DNA of 64,000 nt. Origin: Marinilabiliales bacterium. Lineage in GTDB: Bacteria; Bacteroidota; Bacteroidia; Bacteroidales; SZUA-534. Positions 53,782 to 62,876 of the stretch are shown here, one piece after another (within the stretch, counting starts at the first letter, position 1; each line of letters begins with the position of its first letter). The translations under genes were made by a program, and so were the position numbers. The DNA lies in contig DOTG01000028.1 in NCBI GenBank assembly GCA_003512955.1, positions 186,001 to 250,000 of the forward strand. Direction: 5' to 3'. Below the pieces are notes generated by a model. It made no database searches and was not told where the DNA came from. It saw only the letters and a list, made by a program, of their open reading frames with translations.

Positions 53782-55824
53782 CTACCTCATCAGCTTAATG
53801 ACAAAAACTTCAAACAAAAGAAAGAGCAGTGCCAGTATCAACATCCAATGGGTAAGGTCGGTTCCCTGGTGGCTATCAATGAATTCTTTTGTCAATAATT
53901 CCGCACCAGGTTGCATGATTTCAAAATGGTTGAGCCCCAATTGCTTTATATGAGCAATTAACTCATTTTCGGTGAAGTAGGTGGTAACGGATTCGTTCCT
54001 GTCGTAATTAAACGAAAGGTTATCCACAACCAAATTATCAATCAAAGCTTGGTAAGTGGCAGCTTTCATCTTATCCGTTTCAGGATAAACTAACAATTTT
54101 CCATTCTGAAAACGGGTTCCGGGCATTAACTCCGGGATTGAAGTTCCATCTTTTAAAACCAGTGTCTGCCCGGAATAATTTGGTACCGCAATTGATGCCA
54201 TCATATTGGGTTGCAGCCAATAATAGGGTTTAAAAGTGCTGCTGCTTTGCAGGGCCAAATTGTAAAAAAGGGGAACAAATATTGGATGTGTCCCAAAATC
54301 TGTATTTTCGGTTTTCAACGGCAATGTCAAAAGGTAGCATATCCCTTCTCCGGTTTTTGTTTTCACCATAATTGGGGAACCAGACTCCGACTCAAATATT
54401 TTGGAATAACTACTGTACGATTTGATTAATATTGGATAAAATCCCTGATAAACCGGTAAACGCGATTCTGTGATACTCTTTTTAAAAGCATCCTGAAACA
54501 GGTCATTCTTTTCATCCAATTTTGAAACAGTCCCTTGCTGGTTGATCCAGTTTCCTAGTTGGAAATTTGAAACCGATGATAAAAAAGGATTCATCTCTTC
54601 GGGTTGAATATCCGCGGGGGTTATAACCACTAAAGTACCTCCCTGAACTACAAAACGGTTTAATTCACTGATAAGGCCAGAATGAAACCTATCAATCTCG
54701 TTTAACACAATTAACTGATACTGGGCAAAATCATTATAAGGAATTTCGTTAGCCGTTACATTTCTAACTTCAAAGTTCTCATCCTCATTAAAAAGTGTAT
54801 AAATATATTTGGTAGCGCCGTTTCCGGATATTATCAGGATTCTGCTTTTATCATTAATTGAGTAGCTGATATAAAAGGTGTTGTCAAACGTAATCGGGTA
54901 ATCGTTAATTTCAGCTTTTACCTGGTTCAAACCTTCATACCATTGAATAAAAGGCATTTCTACCTCAACATCCGACTCCTTTTCAACAGAAAAAACCATG
55001 GATGATTTTAAGGAATCGTTTATAAATAATTGAATGGGAATGTTATTATAACTTTCTGATGAATAATTATTTATAAGCAGATGCAACACCTCTTTTTTCC
55101 CTTTATAATGCCCTAACGTTTCGAACCAAACAGAATCGATGGAAAGATTGCGGGTATTGTTATTTTTGAAAGCAAGCGCATAATTCCGGCTTTTTTCAGG
55201 AAACTGTACTAGAGTTTTTTCCAAAGTCGCGGTTTGAAAGTCAGATAATAAAAATGTATGAAGATTCAGGCTGCTATCGTGGCTGGGCAACATGGTAAAA
55301 ATCTGGTCATAAACCTGATTCACCGTTTTAAAAGTATGTGATAATTGGATCTGCGAAACTTTTTCCACAAATTGTTCCTGCGAGACCCATTGCTGACCTG
55401 ATGGAACAATACTATTTGTCACTAATAAAAATTTAGCATTGTATGGATAGGCATCTGCAATCTGCAACGACTTCATTTTGGCCTCCTCCAACAGAAGCCC
55501 GTATTTTCCTTCAGCCTCCATACTAAATGAATTATCGATGTAAATGGCTACATGTGGGATGCCTGTTTGCTGTTTCAGGTGATCCTCTGAAAAATAGGGA
55601 CGGGCAAAGGCCAAAACTAAAAAAACAATCAAGAAAATCCTGGCCAAAAGCAAAAGCAGGTTTTTGAGGTTCGATTTTGAGCGGGTATCCTTTTTAACAT
55701 GATGCAAAAAAGCTACTTGACTGAAATATACAGTTTTATACCTCCGAAAATTGAATAAATGAATGATTACAGGTATCGCAAGGGCAACTAATGCCCATAA
55801 AAATCCAGGAAACAGAAACTGCAT
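53782..55824 (-). CDS. BatA-domain / VWA-like membrane protein
   Basis: 680 residues. The N-terminal two-helix BatA (aerotolerance regulator) domain is clear: MQFLFPGFLWALVALAIPVIIHLFNFRRYKTVYFS and NLLLLLARIFLIVFLVLAFARPYF. A VWA-type domain follows (HVAIYIDNSFSMEAEGKYG, with the MIDAS-like DNSFS), then a glutamine-amidotransferase-like segment (RILIISGNGATKYIYTLF...LNEIDRFHSGLISELNRFVVQGGTLVVITPADIQP), and a final membrane helix (LTHWMLILALLFLLFEVFVIKLM). Such proteins are common in Bacteroidota near MoxR/Bat operons, but no MoxR gene is nearby. Cellular role unknown. Confidence 0.85.
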   Translation of the reverse strand: MQFLFPGFLWALVALAIPVIIHLFNFRRYKTVYFSQVAFLHHVKKDTRSKSNLKNLLLLLARIFLIVFLVLAFARPYFSEDHLKQQTGIPHVAIYIDNSFSMEAEGKYGLLLEEAKMKSLQIADAYPYNAKFLLVTNSIVPSGQQWVSQEQFVEKVSQIQLSHTFKTVNQVYDQIFTMLPSHDSSLNLHTFLLSDFQTATLEKTLVQFPEKSRNYALAFKNNNTRNLSIDSVWFETLGHYKGKKEVLHLLINNYSSESYNNIPIQLFINDSLKSSMVFSVEKESDVEVEMPFIQWYEGLNQVKAEINDYPITFDNTFYISYSINDKSRILIISGNGATKYIYTLFNEDENFEVRNVTANEIPYNDFAQYQLIVLNEIDRFHSGLISELNRFVVQGGTLVVITPADIQPEEMNPFLSSVSNFQLGNWINQQGTVSKLDEKNDLFQDAFKKSITESRLPVYQGFYPILIKSYSSYSKIFESESGSPIMVKTKTGEGICYLLTLPLKTENTDFGTHPIFVPLFYNLALQSSSTFKPYYWLQPNMMASIAVPNYSGQTLVLKDGTSIPELMPGTRFQNGKLLVYPETDKMKAATYQALIDNLVVDNLSFNYDRNESVTTYFTENELIAHIKQLGLNHFEIMQPGAELLTKEFIDSHQGTDLTHWMLILALLFLLFEVFVIKLMR

Positions 55825-55915
55825 TTTTGTTTTATTAATTGATTAACTGGGTAAAGATAAAAAAGCTATTACAACTTCTAAAATATGCCCCCAGACTATT
55901 TTAAAACCACCCGTT

Positions 55916-55945
55916 TTTAAAAATCCGGTTATTTTAACCGGATTT
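55916..55945 (-). terminator. Rho-independent terminator overlapping the MFS stop codon
   Basis: aaatccggtta/taaccggattt (55921-55931 with 55935-55945), then TTTTTAAAAA on the minus strand. The stem begins inside the last codons of the 55929-57179 gene. Confidence 0.82.
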
Positions 55946-57179
55946 TATGACCAAACAAAGCAAAATACAAAATAAACAGGTAACAAGGAACCATTACCCA
56001 ATAAGCTACCTGATAGTTGGCAACAGTGGCAACATCAGCAACTCCTTTTGCTGCATCAACCAGGTAACCAAAAATGAGAGGAATTACAGCTCCCCCAACG
56101 ATACCCATCACTAAAAGCGATGCCCCGGTTTTGGTAAACTTACCTAAATCGATCATGGCTAAAGGCCAAATTGCCGGCCACATGAGTGAATTGGCAAAGC
56201 TGGTAAGTAACAATGCATAAAACGCGTATTTTGCCGGCAAATAAATAAGCAACAACGATGAAACAATGCCGATAATGGCAAACATAATTAATGCTTTGGT
56301 TTGGCTAATAAACCGGGGAATGGCCAAAACACCAAAAATATAACCTACCACCAGCCCTATGGTTACATATTTTGAATACCCTTCCAGGTTGGGCACATCG
56401 CCAAACGATGCCTTGGCAAAATCAATAATGGAAGCCATTGGGAGCGTTTCTATCCCTACATATAAAAATAATGCTAAAACACCGAGTAATAAATGTGGGA
56501 ACTGAAGAATGCTGGTCTTTCCTTTGGCATAGGCAGATACTTCAGCATCTAAATCTGTTTCATCTTCACCTTGTGCTTTCACCTCGGGTAATTTAGTAAA
56601 ATAGGTGAAGACGCCCAAAACAAGTAAAATTCCGGCAACCAGGTAAAAAGGAAAAACAATGTCGTTCAGTTGCACATCCTGTAAATTGATAAACAACCCC
56701 AAAAACAAAGGTGCAATCCACCAGGCGCTTTTATTCATAATACCCATTAAACTCATGCGCATGGCAGCACTCTCTACCGGGCCAATAATGGTAACATACG
56801 GATTTACCGATGCTTGCAACAATGTATTTCCGATACCGCCCACAAACAGGGCTACCAAAAAAAGCGGAAAACTCACCGATTTGGCCGAAGGGACAAACAA
56901 AACCATCCCCAGAGCCATAATAAAAAAAGCTATCATCATGGCTTTACGGTACCCGATTTTTTTGATAATCCAGCCGGCCGGGGCACCAAAAACCACGAAA
57001 GCGGAGAATATGGCAGCAGTAACTAAGTACGACTGGCTGGTTGTGAGGTTAAAGGCTGATTTCAGGGCAGGTGTCAGAAACCCGCTGATACCTACACCAA
57101 AACCGATAACAAAGAACATGATTCCGACAATAACCAAAGGAACCAGGTAATTTTTTTGAGATGTGTGATGTTTTTCCAT
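55929..57179 (-). CDS. FucP/NagP-type MFS sugar transporter
   Basis: 416-residue inner-membrane protein with about 12 helices. Typical of the FHS/FucP group: LVIVGIMFFVIGFGVGISGFLTPALKSAFNLTTSQSYLVTAAIFSAFVVFGAPAGWIIKKIGYRKAMM, GGIGNTLLQASVNPYVTIIGP, GVALFLYVGIETLPMASIIDF-like and NSLMWPAIWPLAMIDLGKFT. FucP-group porters carry fucose, glucose/galactose or N-acetylglucosamine. The neighbouring NagB/PIG-L and ROK genes favour an amino sugar. Leader copy 3, also found before GH3 and GH16 of the beta-glucan locus, fills its upstream gap, so it is probably controlled together with that locus. Confidence 0.87.
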   Translation of the reverse strand: MEKHHTSQKNYLVPLVIVGIMFFVIGFGVGISGFLTPALKSAFNLTTSQSYLVTAAIFSAFVVFGAPAGWIIKKIGYRKAMMIAFFIMALGMVLFVPSAKSVSFPLFLVALFVGGIGNTLLQASVNPYVTIIGPVESAAMRMSLMGIMNKSAWWIAPLFLGLFINLQDVQLNDIVFPFYLVAGILLVLGVFTYFTKLPEVKAQGEDETDLDAEVSAYAKGKTSILQFPHLLLGVLALFLYVGIETLPMASIIDFAKASFGDVPNLEGYSKYVTIGLVVGYIFGVLAIPRFISQTKALIMFAIIGIVSSLLLIYLPAKYAFYALLLTSFANSLMWPAIWPLAMIDLGKFTKTGASLLVMGIVGGAVIPLIFGYLVDAAKGVADVATVANYQVAYWVMVPCYLFILYFALFGHKIRLK

Positions 57180-57211
57180 GCTTGATTAATTTATGTAGTT
57201 TGTATTAGTTT

Positions 57212-57345
57212 TAATAGATCGGTAGATTTTAGATATGAGACACAAGACAAAACATATAATGATTTAAAATCAGAATATGATATTTTTGTTGTTCCTTTTT
57301 TCATAATACTGATTATCTGTGATATAAAAAATTTACGGACTATTG
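57212..57345 (-). promoter_or_regulatory. Shared promoter leader, copy 3 (upstream of MFS transporter)
   Basis: Third copy of the leader at 34232 and 39566. It has taatagatcggtagatttt, gagacacaagacaaaacatat, tatttttgtt and ataaaaaatttacgg on the plus strand, and TATGTTTTG on the minus strand. It ends 33 nt before the ATG at 57179 and fills the 171-nt gap to the NagB/PIG-L stop. Confidence 0.6.
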
Positions 57346-57350
57346 ATAGT

Positions 57351-59699
57351 TTAAAACCCTTCCATGCTTTCTTCCAGTTCGCGGGCGTGTTGCAAAAATT
57401 CCTCAAGGTTCATCTCTTTATGAAAAATCATTCCATGAGTGGCCCTGATCTTGGGACTCTGGTGCTCGTAAAAATAATCTTTTCCCAACAGCAATTGCAC
57501 CTTTTTAAACTGTTCCACCCAAACTTTTTGCGATAGGTCGCTGAATGGGCCATCGTGCTCGTAACTTGGGAACGAGGCATGTACCTGACTAATGTAACAA
57601 TCTTTAAACGAACGATCGAGCACAGCCATGGAGTTCAATGAAACCGGTGTGAACACGTTGGCCTCATGGGGCTGGAATTTAAACCATACATTCCGGTAAC
57701 CTATAATACGAAGGTGAGTCAACTCTTTTTCATGGCCCCATTGTCGCAAAGCCTCAGCAATGGCCTGTAAAACCTTGTAATGCGTATCGGGCCCTGAACC
57801 TTCAGGATCGAGAGCCAGGCTTATGACTGTTGGCTGAATGCGGCGCAACATCTCCAGAACCGGGGCCACATCGCGTTCGCGTTCAGGTTGTTGGGTAAAG
57901 ATATCGCCGGTATAAAAACCAAGCCGTTTATGTTCAATACTTTTTACCTGAACCCCATAATGGGCCCAAACCAGTTCCTCTTCAAATTCGCGCAACATCC
58001 CTTTCAGTTTCTGAATATCGGGCGGGTTTTTCTCGCCATCGTAACTTTGGCTGATTACCGAAATGGTTGTGTTTAATTGCAATACCAGTGCATCTGCCGA
58101 TGTAATTCCATAAATTTCAACCATGGCGCGGGTTATCCGGTGGCAAATACCTCGCAGTTTGCCCTCTTCATCTTTATCGGCCACTTTATTCAGGTAGTGG
58201 CTCACATCTTTATCCCATTTGAATTTATATCCGGTTTCGAAAAAATCGGGGTATTGTATCATCTGTATTTTCCCCTGATGGATAAAATTCAACGTTGCCT
58301 GTAATAACTGACTGATTTGTTTGTTTGTAACCGCTGTAAAACCCGATGTTAGCACCGAAAAATGAAATTCGTTGGAAGCATCGCGCAAATGGCGGATGAT
58401 ATTGGGGAAAATACCCAGCATAATATCGTCGTGGTGCGGCCCTGTATGCAAATACACCTGGTTGGTCTCGCGGGTAGAACCGGCTTCAATTTTTCGGCGG
58501 GTGGCTTCAATAACATCCTTTACAGTTTGTAACCCAATTCCGGGGATTAATGCACACCAACGGTCGTTCATTAAATCATCAACGGTTAATTTATGTGCGT
58601 ATTTATCAATCCGTTGACAAAGATTAAAAACAGCCCGTTCGGTTTTTTCAAAGGTCCATGCCCCCTCAGTATAATACTTTTCGATACTATCGTTGAGCAT
58701 AACAGCTGCTCCTTCGGTAATATAAAAACGGGCATTTTTTTGCCGTTGTAACACTGTTGCCGGATACAAATTTGAAGGCATCTGTTCCAGGGCATTTTTA
58801 ACCACCGGGGCTTTTGCCTCGCCGGCTGCAAAAATTAGGATTACGCCGTTTGGATTATAAGTGATTGTTCCTAAACCAATGGTAATGACCAACCGATTGC
58901 GTGATACTTCAATCCCCCCCAAATCGCCGGCGGAAGCTGCCTGGGTTTCAAAATTGGTGGCTGTCAGGCGAGTGGTTGAATTATGGTCGCTTCCGCGGGT
59001 GTTAAAGGCTATGTGGCCATCGGGACCGATACCACCCAGGAAAAATCCAATCCCGCCCTTTTCGCGTATCTTTTCCTCGTAGCGGGTACACCAGTCATCA
59101 ATCATAAATAGCGATTGTTGCTGAATCTTTTCCAATTCGGTGGTGGCTTCGCGGTTCCGTAACGAAAGGTCAATGCGGTTATCGGGAAAAACCTTTGAAA
59201 AGTGCCAGCCGTTGTATAATGGAATCTCTTCGGTATTTATCAATAAGACATTTTGTGGATTTAATCCAAAACCCCTAATGTAAAAATTCTGAACATAATC
59301 GTAAAAGCTGTTGTGCTGTTTAGGGTTGATGGGATAAAATTCATCGATTTGTACAAAGTGTAACCCCGATAAATCAGGTCTCTTTTTAAGTGTTAATCCA
59401 TTTTCCTCAAATATTTGCCGCACGTTGGGAAGATCCCAGTTTTCAATCAGGTACTGGGTCCATTTAATAAAATGTTCCGGGGTTTTACCGGTTGGTAAAC
59501 TAATGACTCCGTTGGGATTTTCAGTCACCCATTCCAGAAACCGGAGTGCGGTCATTAATCCCAGGTTGGGAAAATTGGGAACAATAACATAAGGAATCAG
59601 TGTGGATAAAGAAGAGCGGCCCGAACGTTCCTGAAAACTTTTTTCGACTCCCTTGAAATCAGTTTCCTTTTTTATAAAAATATTATTTGGCGTATTCAT
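57351..59699 (-). CDS. NagB-like glucosamine-6-phosphate deaminase fused to PIG-L (LmbE) domain
   Basis: 782-residue cytoplasmic fusion. Residues about 20-340 are NagB/6-phosphogluconolactonase-like: NGVISLPTGKTPEHFIKW, FVQIDEFYPINP (catalytic-type Asp119), GIGFFLGGIGPDGHIAFNTRGS (His229 region), RLVITIGLGTI and AAGEAKAPVV. Residues about 415-700 are PIG-L-like: VYLHTGPHHDDIMLG with the HxDD metal motif, FHFSVLTSGFTAVTN and ISLALDPEGSGPDTHYKVLQAI. NagB converts glucosamine-6-P to fructose-6-P; PIG-L enzymes N-deacetylate GlcNAc groups. One chain could link deacetylation to deamination, though the substrate is unproven. It follows the ROK gene (64-nt gap) and precedes the MFS transporter. Confidence 0.88.
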   Translation of the reverse strand: MNTPNNIFIKKETDFKGVEKSFQERSGRSSLSTLIPYVIVPNFPNLGLMTALRFLEWVTENPNGVISLPTGKTPEHFIKWTQYLIENWDLPNVRQIFEENGLTLKKRPDLSGLHFVQIDEFYPINPKQHNSFYDYVQNFYIRGFGLNPQNVLLINTEEIPLYNGWHFSKVFPDNRIDLSLRNREATTELEKIQQQSLFMIDDWCTRYEEKIREKGGIGFFLGGIGPDGHIAFNTRGSDHNSTTRLTATNFETQAASAGDLGGIEVSRNRLVITIGLGTITYNPNGVILIFAAGEAKAPVVKNALEQMPSNLYPATVLQRQKNARFYITEGAAVMLNDSIEKYYTEGAWTFEKTERAVFNLCQRIDKYAHKLTVDDLMNDRWCALIPGIGLQTVKDVIEATRRKIEAGSTRETNQVYLHTGPHHDDIMLGIFPNIIRHLRDASNEFHFSVLTSGFTAVTNKQISQLLQATLNFIHQGKIQMIQYPDFFETGYKFKWDKDVSHYLNKVADKDEEGKLRGICHRITRAMVEIYGITSADALVLQLNTTISVISQSYDGEKNPPDIQKLKGMLREFEEELVWAHYGVQVKSIEHKRLGFYTGDIFTQQPERERDVAPVLEMLRRIQPTVISLALDPEGSGPDTHYKVLQAIAEALRQWGHEKELTHLRIIGYRNVWFKFQPHEANVFTPVSLNSMAVLDRSFKDCYISQVHASFPSYEHDGPFSDLSQKVWVEQFKKVQLLLGKDYFYEHQSPKIRATHGMIFHKEMNLEEFLQHARELEESMEGF

Positions 59700-59763
59700 T
59701 GTTTTGTCTTTAATATTTTTTCAGTTTCATTAAATAAACTTTAAATCCTATCCTGTTCACGAA

Positions 59764-61023
59764 TTAACTTTCAATTATACTTTCTAATACAACAGTTGCC
59801 GAACCAATAACACCAACATCTTCGCCTAGTGGCGATATTTTGATCTTTATCTCTTCAAGCAGTTTGGGCAAACAATGCTTCTGCAAAGCCTGCTGGATGG
59901 ATAAAATCAAGTAATTACCGGCTTCCGACAATGAACCACTGATAATTATCAATTCCGGATTCAGAATCTGAATCAGATATGATAACCCTTTGCCAAGTGA
60001 CAATCCTACCTGGTTGATCATTGAAATGGCAAACTGATCACCTTCTAAGGCCATTTTAACAATGAGCGAAGTAGTTATATCCTCTCTGTTTTTATTAAAA
60101 ATAGGGAATAGTTTTGAGTTTTTATTTACCTCCAGCCCTTGCATGGTGAGGCGTACCAATGCATTTCCCGAAGCTATTGTTTCTAAACAGCCTACTTTTC
60201 CACAGTTGCATAACACCCCATTTTCATCAATGGGGATATGGCTGAATTCACCGGCAAACCCCGAATTACCCTTGTATAGTTTCCGGTTTAATATCATGCC
60301 CAAACCCAAACCCCAATCAATTTGTAATACCAGGGCATTATTCGAATCTTTTGCTTCACCATACCGCATTTCAGCCAAGGTGCGTGCTTTGGTATCGTTC
60401 TCTAAAAAAACGGGGCATTTAAAATGGTTGTGAAACAGTTGTGTAAAGGTTTCATCAGGGTTATATAAATAGGTATAATTGATCCCCTTCTCTGAATTAA
60501 TCAACCCAGGCATGTTAATCCCAACTCCCATCACCTTTGAATAATCAATACCAATTTGTTGGATCATTTGATCCACATGGCTTGTAATTAAAGAAACGAT
60601 GCTTGTTTTATCATTCAAATTTGAGGGTAGCTTAATTCCATTTACCTTCTCCATGTTACCGTTGAAAATAGCCAATGAAATCCCTTTCCTTCGGATATCA
60701 ACCCCAATAACATAGACCGAGTTTCTTTTCAACCCATATTTAGTAGGCCTTCGGCCACCTAATGAATCACCCTTTCCTCGGCTTTCAATAAATCCTTCTT
60801 CCACCAATTCCTTTAAGTAGGTAAGAGTAGTGGGAATACTAATATGAAATATTTTAGAAATATCGGTACCAGACATCTCGCTTTGACGGTATAAATATTT
60901 TATTATTCTTTTTTTGTTTAGATACGTTTTTAATTCGTACCCATTTAATGTTGTCATAATTTCATTATCCCAATAATTCATACCACTTGCTTTTGTTTGT
61001 CTTTTAGTTTGCACAATAAACAT
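59764..61023 (-). CDS. ROK-family transcriptional regulator (NagC-like)
   Basis: 419 residues. N-terminal winged HTH (KKRIIKYLYRQSEMSGTDISKIFHISIPTTLTYLKELVEEGFIESRGKG), then a sugar-kinase-like ROK domain (VYVIGVDIRRKGISLAIF, GVGINMPGLIN, LENDTKARTLAEMRYG, GEFSHIP, CNCGKVGCLETIASG with the CxCGxxGC zinc site at 272-279, LNPELIIISGSLSEAG). The ATG at 61023 is used; ATGs at 60981 and 60957 are alternatives with the HTH intact. NagC-like ROK regulators sense GlcNAc-6-P or glucose. Its place upstream of NagB/PIG-L suggests control of that operon. Confidence 0.88.
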   Translation of the reverse strand: MFIVQTKRQTKASGMNYWDNEIMTTLNGYELKTYLNKKRIIKYLYRQSEMSGTDISKIFHISIPTTLTYLKELVEEGFIESRGKGDSLGGRRPTKYGLKRNSVYVIGVDIRRKGISLAIFNGNMEKVNGIKLPSNLNDKTSIVSLITSHVDQMIQQIGIDYSKVMGVGINMPGLINSEKGINYTYLYNPDETFTQLFHNHFKCPVFLENDTKARTLAEMRYGEAKDSNNALVLQIDWGLGLGMILNRKLYKGNSGFAGEFSHIPIDENGVLCNCGKVGCLETIASGNALVRLTMQGLEVNKNSKLFPIFNKNREDITTSLIVKMALEGDQFAISMINQVGLSLGKGLSYLIQILNPELIIISGSLSEAGNYLILSIQQALQKHCLPKLLEEIKIKISPLGEDVGVIGSATVVLESIIES

Positions 61024-61204
61024 ATTAAATTATTTAATTTATTACAATATAATTAATTAATTTTTTTAATAAGTACATGTAATTATTTAATTATTTGATT
61101 ATTGAGGGCATTAAAAAATATTCAACTATTCACTTTCTGTTCAACCGGATGCTATTTACTAGTTATTTTTTCGTTATTTTTATATGACCGAAAAATTGAA
61201 TATC

Positions 61205-62113
61205 ATGAAAAATATCCTTCAAAATGTTTCATTGGCAGTATTGCTGGTAATTCTTGGTAGTTGCAATCCCGATAAAAAAGCCAAGGAACAATTAAAGGAA
61301 AGGGTGGATCAGGAACTTGAGTTAGACCAGGAAGTTATGAACGATCTCCAAAAGGCAAAACAGGTATTTTATTCCCTGCCCTCTCCCATTGAAATGGCTA
61401 TGCTACTGAAGCGGGCTGGTACTCAATACGATCCGCAATTGATTAATCCCACCGAAAATGCCGATAAATACACTACAACTATCCAAAAATCGTTGAACTT
61501 TGGGGTTTACGGTGCCGATTTGAGTTATGCAAACCTATTTATGCAGACCCAAACATCGATACAATTAATGGCTGTGTCAAAAAAATTGGCCGATGGAATG
61601 GGCATTTACGGATACATTGATGATAACATTGTGGAACGGCTCGAAAACAATGTAAATAACCGGGATTCAAGCATGGCTATTATTACCGAGGTTTTCATGA
61701 GCAGTAATTCTTATCTCAGTGAATCGGGTCGCCCTGAGACCGGGGTACTTATTTTGGCTGGCGGTTGGATTGAAGCTCTTTATATTGCTACGCAGCTTAC
61801 ACGCACCTCGCCAAACAATAACGAACTCATTGACCGCATCATCGACCAAAAACTTTCGTTAGTTACCTTACACGCTTTATTGACCAAATACGGATACCAC
61901 CCCGATGTAAAAAAAACGCTCGGGATGATAAACGAGATAAAAACATTTTATGACCAAATACAGATTGTTACTACAAAAGCAGAACCCATCACCGACAATG
62001 AATCAAAATTGACTACCTTGCAGTCAAAATCGGAAATATTTATATCGCAAGAGGTATTTGATAATTTGTGCCTTAAGGTCGATAGCATCCGGAAAAGTAT
62101 TACAGAAATTTAA
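61205..62113 (+). CDS. Hypothetical lipoprotein, 302 aa, helical
   Basis: Unrecognised. The ATG at 61205 yields a lipoprotein signal (MKNILQNVSLAVLLVILGSC); an upstream in-frame ATG at 61184 adds seven residues. The mature chain is mostly helical (AKEQLKERVDQELELDQEVMNDLQKAKQVFYSLPSPIEMAMLLKRAG, ADLSYANLFMQTQTSIQLMAVSKKLADGMG, ETGVLILAGGWIEALYIATQL). A similar family of acidic helical lipoproteins is widespread in Bacteroidota, function unknown. It is 7 nt upstream of an outer-membrane-like gene, so cotranscribed. Confidence 0.65.
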   Translation: MKNILQNVSLAVLLVILGSCNPDKKAKEQLKERVDQELELDQEVMNDLQKAKQVFYSLPSPIEMAMLLKRAGTQYDPQLINPTENADKYTTTIQKSLNFGVYGADLSYANLFMQTQTSIQLMAVSKKLADGMGIYGYIDDNIVERLENNVNNRDSSMAIITEVFMSSNSYLSESGRPETGVLILAGGWIEALYIATQLTRTSPNNNELIDRIIDQKLSLVTLHALLTKYGYHPDVKKTLGMINEIKTFYDQIQIVTTKAEPITDNESKLTTLQSKSEIFISQEVFDNLCLKVDSIRKSITEI

Positions 62114-62120
62114 TAAAACA

Positions 62121-62717
62121 ATGACCCGTATCTTTCTTATAATATGGTTAACGATGCCCATTTTTCTGATGGCCCAATCTACCGATAATAGCACTAACAC
62201 AGGGTTTTCAAAAGGTCTTGGAACCAACGGTTATCATTTGACGATTGGCAGTCAGGTGGGTTTTGGTTCCAACCACCTGTTTTTTATGAACCATTATATA
62301 AACCCCACCGCCAAATTCGATGTAACCAAGAAATTTTCAGTAATTGCCGGAGTGGGGACATCCTTCACCCAATTTTCAGGGTTGCCGATGCTTACCAGCG
62401 AAGGCTCAATCACCAAAACCGATATGAACATTACCCACTTGTATGCTTATGCCATTGGATTGTATCAATTAAACCCGAAACTAAACTTAACTGTAGGAGC
62501 AGCAGTGAATCAAGATTTCATCAAAACAGAGTCTCCGATTTTCAATACTACTACCAACAAATATAAAGATGTCATACTTGGGATTGATTATAAAGTGTCG
62601 CGGCATATCAGTTTCAATGCCCAGATGCAATTCTCCGATAATCCTTACCGACAGTATTTCCATCCTTTTTCGCATCAAACAGGGTTCGATTCCTTTGGAG
62701 CATTTAACAGGTGGTAA
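62121..62717 (+). CDS. Small outer-membrane beta-barrel-like protein
   Basis: 198 residues from the ATG at 62121. Signal peptide MTRIFLIIWLTMPIFLMAQ. The mature part alternates hydrophobic strands and turns (YHLTIGSQVGFGSNHLFFMNHYINPTAKFDVTKKFSVIAGVGTSFTQF, ITHLYAYAIGLYQLNPKLNLTVGAAVNQDF, YKDVILGIDYKVSRHISFNAQMQFSD), as in 8-stranded outer-membrane barrels. It does not end in a clear aromatic barrel signature except FNRW. It is probably in an operon with the preceding lipoprotein. No specific family was recognised. Confidence 0.65.
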   Translation: MTRIFLIIWLTMPIFLMAQSTDNSTNTGFSKGLGTNGYHLTIGSQVGFGSNHLFFMNHYINPTAKFDVTKKFSVIAGVGTSFTQFSGLPMLTSEGSITKTDMNITHLYAYAIGLYQLNPKLNLTVGAAVNQDFIKTESPIFNTTTNKYKDVILGIDYKVSRHISFNAQMQFSDNPYRQYFHPFSHQTGFDSFGAFNRW

Positions 62718-62815
62718 CTGCATTTATTAAAGCTTACAACTTGTAATTTATTCACCAAATTTTTGAACCATCTCACATTTAATCAAGCCATTTTTCACCT
62801 TTATGAAAAAAAAAC

Positions 62816-62845
62816 TTGCATCTTTTTTCTTTATTTCTATTTTTG
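62816..62845 (+). promoter_or_regulatory. Bacteroidota-type promoter TTG-N19-TATTTTTG
   Basis: TTG at 62816-62818, a 19-nt spacer, and TATTTTTG at 62838-62845, which is the textbook -33/-7 arrangement for the major sigma factor of Bacteroidota. The ATG of the TPR gene is 32 nt downstream. Confidence 0.72.
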
Positions 62846-62876
62846 AAAATCTTTTAACAAATTTAAAACAGCAATT

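Noticed and set aside
53660..53953. Plus-strand 97-codon frame beginning in REP copy c
   Set aside because: It starts in the repeat and runs antisense into the end of the BatA gene; the product has no features of a real protein.
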